From: Flavobacteriaceae bacterium TMED81
GTDB lineage: Bacteria; Bacteroidota; Bacteroidia; Flavobacteriales; Flavobacteriaceae
Assembly: GCA_002171575.2 (NCBI GenBank)
Contig: NHEI02000043.1
Coordinates: 22,239 to 33,443, forward strand
Reading direction: 5' to 3'
DNA length: 11,205 bases
The notes under the pieces were generated by a model. The model was not told where the DNA came from. It worked only from the letters and a program-made list of their open reading frames with translations, and made no database searches. The translations under genes were made by a program, and so were the position numbers. This document shows, in pieces, positions 1 to 6,981 of the stretch (position 1 is the stretch's first letter; every line of letters begins with the position of its first letter).

Positions 1-1
1 G

Positions 2-1621
2 GAAATCTATGAGCTTGATGTTGTCGAAATTCCTACCAACCGACCAATTACCCGAAATGATGAAAACGATCTGATTTATAAAACCAAACGAGAAAAGTAC
101 AATGCGGTTATCGATCAGGTAACGCAGCTATCATATGCTGGTCGCCCCGTATTGATTGGTACGACTTCTGTTGAGATTTCAGAACTCTTGAGTCGAATGT
201 TACAGCGACAAAACATCAAGCACAACGTGCTCAACGCCAAGTTGCACAAAAAAGAAGCAGATATCGTTGCAGAAGCAGGAGACGCAGGTATCGTTACCAT
301 TGCAACAAACATGGCTGGACGTGGAACTGATATCAAAATAAACGATGCGGTCAAAACTGCTGGTGGACTCGCGATTATCGGCACAGAACGTCATGATTCC
401 CGCCGAGTGGATCGCCAACTTCGTGGGCGTTCAGGACGACAAGGAGATCCCGGTAGCTCTCAATTTTATGTGTCACTAGAGGATAATTTGATGCGATTGT
501 TTGGCTCTGAGCGAGTTGCCAAAATGATGGATCGTATGGGGGTCAAAGAAGGTGAGGTAATCCAACACTCCTTGATGACCAAATCAATTGAACGCGCCCA
601 GAAAAAAGTAGAAGAAAACAACTTTGGTATTCGAAAGCGTCTTCTTGAGTATGACGATGTGATGAATGCCCAAAGAGAAGTGGTTTATAAGCGACGAAAA
701 CACGCACTGAAAGGAGAGCGATTGAAAGTAGACATTGCCAATATGGTTTATGAGACCGCTCAAAGTATTGTTGAAAACAACCGAGAAACCAAAGACTTTA
801 AAAACTTTGATTTTGAACTGATTCGTTTCTTTTCTATGAGCTCGCCCGTTGATGACCAAGAATTTGAAACCATGGATCATACTGAGTTGGTCGATCAGGT
901 TTACGAAGCTGCATACGAACGTTTACAGAGCAAAACCAAGCAAAGCGCAGAACAAGTATTCCCTGTGATCAAAGGTGTGTATGAGAATCCTGCAAATAAG
1001 TTTGAGCGTATCGTTGTTCCGTTTACGGATGGCAAAAAAACCTTGAATGTGGTTACAAATTTGAAAAACGCTTATGAATCAGAGGGAAAGCAGCTCATAG
1101 AAGACTTTGAAAAAAATATCAGCTTAGCGATTATTGACGATTCTTGGAAAGAGCACCTGCGCAAAATGGACGAGCTTAAGCAATCTGTGCAATTGGCAGT
1201 ACACGAGCAAAAAGATCCTTTGTTGATTTACAAATTTGAGGCGTTTGAACTCTTCAAGACTCTAATGGATAAAATCAACCGAGATATTGTCTCCTTTTTG
1301 TTTAAAGGCGAATTGCCTGCTCGCGAGAGTCAACCCATACGGGAAGCGCGAAATGTGCGTAGAAAGCAAAATATCCAAACCTCAAAAGAAGAGGTGTTGA
1401 ATAGCGATGAAATGGCAATGCGAAATCGTCAGGTTGGCGCATCGGCTGGACAGCGACAAAGAGAAGTGGTGGAAACCATTGTCCGCGAAAGACCTAAAAT
1501 TGGGAGAAACGAAAAAGTTGAGATTCAGCACATCACCTCAGGAGAACGAAAAACGGTTAAGTTTAAACAAGCCGAGCCCCTACTCATCAAAGGAGAATGG
1601 GTTTTGATTGAAACATCATGA
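2..1621 (+). CDS. secA: Protein translocase ATPase SecA, C-terminal 539 residues (5' end outside window)
   Basis: SecA is the ATP-driven motor that pushes unfolded preproteins through the SecYEG channel at the inner membrane. The open reading frame is already open at base 2, so only the C-terminal part is present; bacterial SecA is usually 800-1100 residues. Counting from the first codon here, the piece opens with the end of the first half (RPITRND, residues 14-20). NBD2 follows, with GTTSVE near 53, TNMAGRGTDI near 102 and the arginine-finger motif RQLRGRSGRQGD near 138. After that come the long helical scaffold (RLLEYDDVMNAQR) and the IRA1 hairpin region (DDSWKEHLRKMDELKQ). The tail keeps PKIGRN but continues into KVEIQ and ends at GEWVLIETS, with no CxCxnCH zinc ligands. 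This is a pattern I associate with Bacteroidota. The stop codon overlaps the next gene's start (ATGA), suggesting translational coupling. Identity is certain. Confidence 0.97.
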   Translation, partial: EIYELDVVEIPTNRPITRNDENDLIYKTKREKYNAVIDQVTQLSYAGRPVLIGTTSVEISELLSRMLQRQNIKHNVLNAKLHKKEADIVAEAGDAGIVTIATNMAGRGTDIKINDAVKTAGGLAIIGTERHDSRRVDRQLRGRSGRQGDPGSSQFYVSLEDNLMRLFGSERVAKMMDRMGVKEGEVIQHSLMTKSIERAQKKVEENNFGIRKRLLEYDDVMNAQREVVYKRRKHALKGERLKVDIANMVYETAQSIVENNRETKDFKNFDFELIRFFSMSSPVDDQEFETMDHTELVDQVYEAAYERLQSKTKQSAEQVFPVIKGVYENPANKFERIVVPFTDGKKTLNVVTNLKNAYESEGKQLIEDFEKNISLAIIDDSWKEHLRKMDELKQSVQLAVHEQKDPLLIYKFEAFELFKTLMDKINRDIVSFLFKGELPARESQPIREARNVRRKQNIQTSKEEVLNSDEMAMRNRQVGASAGQRQREVVETIVRERPKIGRNEKVEIQHITSGERKTVKFKQAEPLLIKGEWVLIETS

Positions 1622-2721
1622 TTGTAATCATTGGTCCTGCACATCCATATCGAGGTGGGATTGCTGACACCAACGAATCTTTAGCACAAGCCCTGATTGA
1701 GCTGGGTCAAGATGTTGAAATCTTTTCATTTTCACGACTGTATCCAAGTCGACTTTTCCCTGGAAAAACACAGTTTAGCAGTAAAGAAAAACCTGAGGGA
1801 ATCGACATTGAAAGACGTATCGACTCGATTGGACCGAACTCTTGGCGAAAGACTGCCAAAGCAATCAATAAAATGTCACCCTCACTCGTTATTTTTCGCT
1901 ATTGGACTCCATTTTTGGGACCTTGTCTGGGAACGATTGCACGCTTGATCAAAACCAAATGTGTAACCATCGTTGACAATGCCATCAATCACGAGCCAAA
2001 ATTTGGCGAGTCTTTTTTTCTCCGCTATATGTTAGCAGCACAAGATGGCGTGATTTCACTATCTCATCACACTTCAGAACAGCTGAACTTTATTAAATCA
2101 AAACCATCTTTGACATATCCGCACCCCATCAACAAAGGGCTTGTACCAGCGATTGAAAAAGAAAAAGCAAGATCGATTCTTGGACTTGATAACAATGCAC
2201 CTGTCGTCTTGTTTTTTGGGTTGATAAGAAAATACAAAGGAGTTGGACTATTGATTGAGGCGATTGCTCAGCTCAAAAATCAAATCCCTGATCTACGTGT
2301 TTTAGTCGTTGGCGAGCCATACATTCCGATAAGGCCGTATTTAAAACAAACAAAAGAACTTGGCGTGGAAGAAATGATAAGCTTTCACACTTCCTATGTT
2401 GAGGACAAGGATGTTGGGGTATGGTTTTCAGCCTGCGATTGCGTTGTTCAACCCTATCAAGCAGCAAGCCAAAGTGGAATTACACCAATGGCATTGCATT
2501 ATCAACGTCCGATGGTCGTTACTGATGTTGGCGGGTTGTCTGAAGGCTTAGACATGCCAGTAGCTAAAATCGTTTCTCCATTTGCAAGTTCAATCGCAGC
2601 TGGCTTGGAGACAATTGTAAAAGCGGATCCCCCTTCGAAAAAAGATTTTGCAGCCCACCAAGAACAAAGAAGCTGGAAATATTTTGCGCAAAAAGTCCTC
2701 ACTTTTGCACAATCTTTGTAG
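1618..2721 (+). CDS. GT4-family (GT-B fold) glycosyltransferase
   Basis: This is a 367-residue cytoplasmic glycosyltransferase of the GT-B fold, probably transferring a sugar from a nucleotide donor to a surface glycan or lipid acceptor. The acceptor cannot be read from the sequence. The N-terminal Rossmann half starts with IIGPAHPYRGGIAD (residues 4-17), containing the glycine-rich acceptor-side loop. The C-terminal donor half begins near residue 194 with VVLFFGLIRKYKG (196-208), where R204 and K207 occupy the usual donor-phosphate contacts. It continues with QPYQAASQSGITPMAL (278-293) and VVTDVGGLSEG (300-310). The usual EGFGxxxxE signature is replaced by the SQSG form, which I recall from a Bacteroidota subgroup of GT4 enzymes. 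No signal peptide or membrane segment is visible. The ATG overlaps the secA stop by 4 bases, so expression is probably coupled to secA. The family call is firm; the product of the reaction is unknown. Confidence 0.88.
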   Translation: MIVIIGPAHPYRGGIADTNESLAQALIELGQDVEIFSFSRLYPSRLFPGKTQFSSKEKPEGIDIERRIDSIGPNSWRKTAKAINKMSPSLVIFRYWTPFLGPCLGTIARLIKTKCVTIVDNAINHEPKFGESFFLRYMLAAQDGVISLSHHTSEQLNFIKSKPSLTYPHPINKGLVPAIEKEKARSILGLDNNAPVVLFFGLIRKYKGVGLLIEAIAQLKNQIPDLRVLVVGEPYIPIRPYLKQTKELGVEEMISFHTSYVEDKDVGVWFSACDCVVQPYQAASQSGITPMALHYQRPMVVTDVGGLSEGLDMPVAKIVSPFASSIAAGLETIVKADPPSKKDFAAHQEQRSWKYFAQKVLTFAQSL

Positions 2722-2741
2722 CATAAACCAAAATCGTTAAT

Positions 2742-3410
2742 ATGAAAACACTTATCACCTACTTTTTCACTGGATTCATTTACTTGCTGACGCCATCTTG
2801 CCATATCGCACCGCCAAAAATGGTTGACAATCCCACTCCCGTGGGGTTACCAAATTCGATAGCCCTTCAAGAATATAAAACAGCTTATTTCGCATCAGGG
2901 TGTTTTTGGTGTGTAGAAGCCATTTACGAAAGTGTATATGGCGTTGAAGAAGTGATTTCTGGATATGCTGGCGGAACGACTGTAAACCCCAATTATCAAC
3001 AAATTGGAACCGGACGAACTGGTCATGCAGAGACTGTTGAGGTGTTTTACGACCCGAGTAAAGTAGACTTTAAAACGCTGCTAGCTGTTTTTTTTAATTC
3101 CCATGACCCAACGACAAAGAATCGACAAGGACCAGACTCTGGCACGCAATACCGCTCCATTGCTTTTTACAACGACGATACCGAAAAGAAAATCATTGAA
3201 GACTATATTGCAGAGTTGACTCGCGATCAGGTGTTTGATAAACCGATTGTAACCGAAATCAAGCCGCACACCGTATTTTATAAAGCTGAAGAATACCATC
3301 AGGATTTTGAAAAGCTCAATCCGCTCCACCCCTATGTACGTCAGATATCCATCCCTCGATTGAATCGATTTAAGGCAAAAAGCCCAGAAGTTTTAAAAGA
3401 GTCAAAATAG
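2742..3410 (+). CDS. msrA: Peptide-methionine (S)-S-oxide reductase MsrA, probable exported lipoprotein
   Basis: MsrA repairs oxidised proteins by reducing methionine-S-sulfoxide. The catalytic signature GCFWC spans residues 53-57, with Cys54 as the expected nucleophile. It is followed by SGYAGG, the TGHAETVEV segment, and the HDPTTKNRQGPDSGTQYRS substrate-pocket region. The ending HPYVRQISIPRLNRF lacks the C-terminal resolving cysteine seen in E. coli-type enzymes. The only cysteines are 20, 54 and 57. Residues 1-19 form a short charged and hydrophobic leader ending at PSC20, followed by a Pro-rich linker. This looks like a signal peptide with a relaxed lipobox, so the enzyme probably sits in the periplasm tethered to a membrane. 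If so, Cys57 is the only cysteine left to resolve the sulfenic acid. The gene starts 20 bases after the glycosyltransferase stop and is probably cotranscribed with it. Confidence 0.95.
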   Translation: MKTLITYFFTGFIYLLTPSCHIAPPKMVDNPTPVGLPNSIALQEYKTAYFASGCFWCVEAIYESVYGVEEVISGYAGGTTVNPNYQQIGTGRTGHAETVEVFYDPSKVDFKTLLAVFFNSHDPTTKNRQGPDSGTQYRSIAFYNDDTEKKIIEDYIAELTRDQVFDKPIVTEIKPHTVFYKAEEYHQDFEKLNPLHPYVRQISIPRLNRFKAKSPEVLKESK

Positions 3411-3425
3411 GAACATTTTGATTCT
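3398..3425 (-). terminator. Imperfect hairpin between convergent msrA and PAP2 genes, possible weak terminator
   Basis: Arms 3398-3408 (AGAGTCAAAAT) and 3415-3425 (ATTTTGATTCT) are complementary at 10 of 11 positions around a 6-base loop. The odd pair is a G:U on the + strand transcript and an A:C mismatch on the - strand transcript. The structure overlaps the msrA stop (3408-3410) and the PAP2 stop (3424-3426). On the - strand it is followed by a short T run only, and on the + strand by no T run. It could end transcription from one or both sides, but the stem is AT-rich and weak. Confidence 0.35.
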
Positions 3426-3969
3426 AAGGGAGTAAATATCGGCGTGACGTTCGCGCAAATACAAACCCAATCGCTGATCCAAAAAGAGCACCACAAAGGA
3501 CATCGATGGGGTAATGTACGCCTACATATACTCTACTGTATGCAACAATAGCTGCCCACAAAACCAGCCAACGCATGGCAGGATATATCGATTTAAAAAA
3601 TGTGATAAAGAAGATGGCTAGGGCAAAGGAGTTTGAGGAATGGCCAGAGAAAAATCCATACAGCCCGCCACAACGATCTTTTACCAATCGCATCAAGGGT
3701 GCAATATCCGGATCGTGACAAGGACGTAATCGTGCGAATCCATCTTTAAACAAATTGGTGATTTGATCTGTACAAGTGATCAATAAAGAAATGGTAAAGA
3801 CAAACCACAGTCCCTTTTTCCATCCAATATGTCGGAAAGTATAGATCAGTAATACCACATAAAGTGGAATCATATTGAATTTGTCAGTCATAAACAGCCA
3901 AAACCCGTCCCATGACTCAGTTCCGAGAGTGTTTAGAAACAGAAAGAGTTGTTCGTCAAGTTGAATCAT
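3424..3969 (-). CDS. PAP2-family membrane phosphatase
   Basis: This 181-residue integral membrane protein carries all three parts of the PAP2 acid phosphatase signature. They are KDGFARLRP (residues 75-83, the KxxxxxxRP part), FSGHSSNSF (107-115, with catalytic His110), and SRVYVGVHYPIDV (145-157, with His152 and Asp156). Hydrophobic stretches at about 34-45, 53-68, 115-127, 134-148 and 157-173 fit the five- to six-helix PAP2 fold. Family members dephosphorylate lipid phosphates such as undecaprenyl pyrophosphate, phosphatidylglycerol phosphate or lipid A. The sequence alone does not say which. An active site facing the periplasm is expected. The start codon overlaps the stop of the small upstream gene (ATGA), so it is the last gene of the middle operon and probably translationally coupled. 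The family is certain; the substrate is open. Confidence 0.92.
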   Translation of the reverse strand: MIQLDEQLFLFLNTLGTESWDGFWLFMTDKFNMIPLYVVLLIYTFRHIGWKKGLWFVFTISLLITCTDQITNLFKDGFARLRPCHDPDIAPLMRLVKDRCGGLYGFFSGHSSNSFALAIFFITFFKSIYPAMRWLVLWAAIVAYSRVYVGVHYPIDVLCGALFGSAIGFVFARTSRRYLLP

Positions 3970-4193
3970 TCGTATGATGAAATTTGTTGATCATAAAATT
4001 GGGTAGCTTGCTCAACCCAATGTGCTACTTCTTGGGTTGCGATTTCTTTGTCTTCAGCAGTAAAGGACTCCCACCACTCAATCTCATCGTTTTGAAGATT
4101 GATCACAAAACGAGGAAAAACGGTGTGGATCACAAAAATAGATTCTGGGTGTTCTGTATAATCGGCTAAAAGAAATTCAGGTAGTTGTTCCAT
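3966..4193 (-). CDS. Small acidic conserved hypothetical protein (75 aa)
   Basis: I do not know a function for this protein. The ATG at 4193 gives a 75-residue soluble protein beginning MEQLPEFLLADYTEHPES, rich in Glu and Asp, with a central hydrophobic stretch IFVIHTVFPRFVIN (19-32) and a helical acidic C-terminal half. There is no signal peptide, cysteine or membrane helix. An upstream in-frame extension to 4289 exists but would run through the coding 3' end of the MATE gene in another frame, and its sequence looks like out-of-frame translation, so it is rejected. The gene is real on context: its start lies 17 bases inside the end of the MATE reading frame, and its stop overlaps the PAP2 start by 4 bases. 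I recall similar short proteins beside MATE genes in flavobacteria, but cannot confirm that here. Confidence 0.75.
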   Translation of the reverse strand: MEQLPEFLLADYTEHPESIFVIHTVFPRFVINLQNDEIEWWESFTAEDKEIATQEVAHWVEQATQFYDQQISSYE

Positions 4194-5553
4194 TGTTTCG
4201 AATAAGTTTTTTGGTCTGGAATAAAAAACGAAGATACAACAACAGAGAAGATGCCACCAAACCAGATAAAAGTCCAATCCAAACCCCAATAGCCCCTAAA
4301 GGGGTGTAGAGGCCAAGGTATACCATCGTTGTAAATCCAACCAAGCCGTAAGACGCAAAGCATATCCAAGTCGGAATAATCACGTCTTGCAATCCGCGAA
4401 GCGCACCAAGGGCAACGACTTGGGCGCCATAAAAAATTTAAAAAAAGCCAGCCACTAAAAATAAGGACGAAGCAATGGTAGCGACTTCTACTACATCGGC
4501 TGCTGTTGATGATTCGAGATACAACCAAGGAAAAGCATCTTTGGCAAAAATAAAAACCACTGCAAAGACAATATCAATCAAAAGTGTCAGTAAAAAAACT
4601 GACTGGGCAATCCTTCTCAAGTCCACAAAAGCACCCAAACCCTTTTGATTCCCAACCCGAACCATAGCTGCCACACTCAATCCCATGGCTACCATAAAGG
4701 TCATGGAAGAAATATTGAGTGCAATTTGATTTGCTGCCTGTTCATTTTTCCCTAGCAGCCCACATACCCATATCGCAGAGGTAAAAAATGCAACTTCAAA
4801 AAGCATTTGAAGAGCAGATGGAAAGCCCAATCGAAAGAGCTTACGCATTTGAATTTTTGAATATGCCATCTGCCATATCCCTTTGATATAATATGATAAA
4901 TGTTTATGGCAGCGAATCAAAACGATCAATGCAAAAAGCATCACTAATCGAGAGATGAGTGTTCCAATTGCAGCACCTGTAACACCCCAAGCGAGGAAAC
5001 CCCATTTACCAAAAATCAATACATAATTGACAAGCACGTTGACCACGTTGGCAAGCACAGTCGCATACATCGAGTAACGAGTCAGCGACATTCCATCCGT
5101 AAACTGTTTAAAGGCTTGAAAAACAATTAATGGGAAAAGAGAGACAGCAACCCATTTTAAATACGGGAATGCCAATTCGACAACTTCTTCTGGCTGACCC
5201 ATAGAAAACATCAGATTTCGTGAGAGGTAAACCGATAAAAATAGAGCCAAGCCCAAAACAAGACACCACAGTAATCCGTGATAGAAAATGGACTTGACCT
5301 CCTCTGGACGTTTGGCCGCGTCTCCCTCGGCTACCAAGGGTGTAATCGCAGTTGAAAACCCAATTCCAACCGACATCGCAATGAAAATAAAGCTGTTGCC
5401 GAGTGAGATTGCTGCCAATTCAGCAGTCCCCAGTTGCCCCACCATTACATTATCGATAAACTGAACAAAGGTGTGACCCAACATTCCGATAATGACTGGG
5501 TAAGACAGTTTTAGGTTATAGGAAAATTCTTTGGTATATGCCGTAAGATTCAA
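4177..5553 (-). pseudogene. MATE-family multidrug/cation efflux transporter, interrupted by in-frame TAA
   Basis: The full frame codes for a NorM/DinF-type MATE transporter, which exports cationic drugs in exchange for Na+ or H+ across the inner membrane. It has 458 codons, the normal family length, with about twelve membrane segments, and opens NLTAYTKEFSYNLKLSYPV. The helix-1 motif FIDNVMVGQLG (32-42) and the TM7 acidic residue E253 (LFEVAFF) are present. Codon 372 is TAA (4438-4440). Reading continues in the same frame as IFYGAQVVALGALRGLQDV and two further membrane helices to a TGA at 4177-4179, so this is a nonsense substitution and not a frameshift. From family knowledge the stop sits where Gln (CAA) is expected. 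The Tyr at codon 375 sits where MATE proteins carry a conserved Asp. The start appears to be TTG, as no ATG lies between it and an in-frame upstream TAG. A product ending at 371 residues would lack the last two helices. Sequencing error or readthrough remain possible. Confidence 0.85.
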
Positions 5554-5563
5554 ATCCGTCCGA

Positions 5564-6967
5564 TTATTTGGTTTCTAAAGGTGATCCCCCGACAAGTCCG
5601 TAGGTATCGTACAAATAAATAAGAGAAGTCAGGGTGGCAGCACCCAGTTCAAGCTCTCTTTTGTTTACAGCGTCAAAGGTATCGGTGGCTGCATGATGAT
5701 GGTCAAAGTATCGCTGGGAATCGGGGCGCAATCCAGCCAATACATTGGTTTTGGTTTTCAACGGACCGATGTCTGCTCCACTCCCACCCTTTTCAAAGTA
5801 ATGAATCAAATACGGCTTGAACAGTGGTTCCCATGATTGCACCTGTTCAAATTCATAATCTGGAAGGTCAAAATTGAATCCTCTTGGTGTAAATCCCCCT
5901 GCATCCGATTCGAGTGCGAAAATATGTGTTTCCCCTTTCAAGGCAGCCATTTCGGCATACTTACGTCCTCCTCGGAGGCCGTTTTCCTCGTTCATAAACA
6001 ATACCACACGAATTGTGCGCTTGGGTTTGTAGTCCAGCTTTTTAAAATAACGCAACACTTCCATAGACTGTACACAGCCCGCACCGTCGTCATGGGCGCC
6101 ATCGCCAATATCCCAAGAATCGAGATGACCGCCTACCAGAATAATTTCATCTGGAAACGTTGAACCAGTGATTTCACCGATCACATTATAGGACAAGACA
6201 TCTTCATACTGTTTACACTGTTGACGGAATAAAAATTTGAGCTTAGGAGCAATTTTCAGAAGATTACTTAATTTCTCGGCTGCATTGGTGCTTATTGCAG
6301 CAGCAGGAATACGTTGGCTCACTGGTTGGTCTCCATAGCTCATGGCTCCCGTATGCGGATAATCGTCCATACGAAGACTCATCGACCGCACGATTACGCC
6401 AATTGCACCGTATTGACTTGCCTGACGAGCCCCATCATAACGTTGATTCACACAACCCCCGTAGGCAGAGAAGGTGCTGATCAAATCCGCTTGCATCGGG
6501 CGATTGAAAAAAACAATTTTTCCATCGATATTTTCTCGTCCCAAGACAGCGAGTTCCTCAAAATTTTGTACCTCTACTACCTCAGCTTTTAACCCAACTG
6601 AAGGAGTAGCCACCGATCCACCTAGAGCGGTAATCGGAACGTTGAAAGTCACACCAGGTTCGGTTTCAATCAACGCAAATTCTTTTGGACCACGAACCCA
6701 TTTTGGCACCAATACGGGCTGTAGCCATACTCTGTCTAAGTTTAGTTTTTCTAACTCTTCTTTAGACCATTCTACGGCACGTTCGGCATTGAGTGAACCC
6801 GATAGACGTCCCCCAATTTGGTTGGTCAGATAGTCTAGCCAGTCATAGGCCTGGCCGTTGAGCAAAGCCGTTTTATAAATCGATTTTAACATCAAAGAAT
6901 CTCTTTGCTGCTGGGCATAGGAAAAGTATACCACAAATAAGAGAATAAAGAGGGTGAATTTTTTCAT
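5564..6967 (-). CDS. Secreted M28-family zinc metallopeptidase (plasma glutamate carboxypeptidase-like) with PA domain
   Basis: This is a 467-residue exported exo-peptidase, predicted to release amino acids from peptides outside the cytoplasm. Residues 1-18 are a typical signal peptide (MKKFTLFILLFVVYFSYA) followed by QQQ. A protease-associated (PA) domain lies around 110-250, including the IDGKIVFFNRP and QYGAIGVIVRS segments. The catalytic domain has the five expected two-zinc ligand regions: HLDSWDIG (His281), AHDDGAG (bridging Asp293 or 294), MNEENGLRGG (Glu327/328), ESDAGGF (Asp355) and FDHHHAATDT (one of the His at 423-425). The overall pattern matches bacterial relatives of plasma glutamate carboxypeptidase. 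There is no lipobox, so the protein is probably soluble in the periplasm or secreted. It starts 14 bases after the response regulator and ends 10 bases before the MATE gene, so it is an inner gene of the operon. The peptide substrate is unknown. Confidence 0.93.
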   Translation of the reverse strand: MKKFTLFILLFVVYFSYAQQQRDSLMLKSIYKTALLNGQAYDWLDYLTNQIGGRLSGSLNAERAVEWSKEELEKLNLDRVWLQPVLVPKWVRGPKEFALIETEPGVTFNVPITALGGSVATPSVGLKAEVVEVQNFEELAVLGRENIDGKIVFFNRPMQADLISTFSAYGGCVNQRYDGARQASQYGAIGVIVRSMSLRMDDYPHTGAMSYGDQPVSQRIPAAAISTNAAEKLSNLLKIAPKLKFLFRQQCKQYEDVLSYNVIGEITGSTFPDEIILVGGHLDSWDIGDGAHDDGAGCVQSMEVLRYFKKLDYKPKRTIRVVLFMNEENGLRGGRKYAEMAALKGETHIFALESDAGGFTPRGFNFDLPDYEFEQVQSWEPLFKPYLIHYFEKGGSGADIGPLKTKTNVLAGLRPDSQRYFDHHHAATDTFDAVNKRELELGAATLTSLIYLYDTYGLVGGSPLETK

Positions 6968-6981
6968 GGTAATCAGTAAAT

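Noticed and set aside
4194..4289. N-terminal extension of the small acidic protein
   Set aside because: It would be out-of-frame translation of MATE coding sequence, and the internal ATG at 4193 gives a natural start.
4166..4528. Open frame overlapping the MATE break, which could suggest a frameshift
   Set aside because: It is in a different frame and its translation is not MATE-like. The true C-terminal MATE sequence continues in the original frame straight after the TAA, so the lesion is a substitution.
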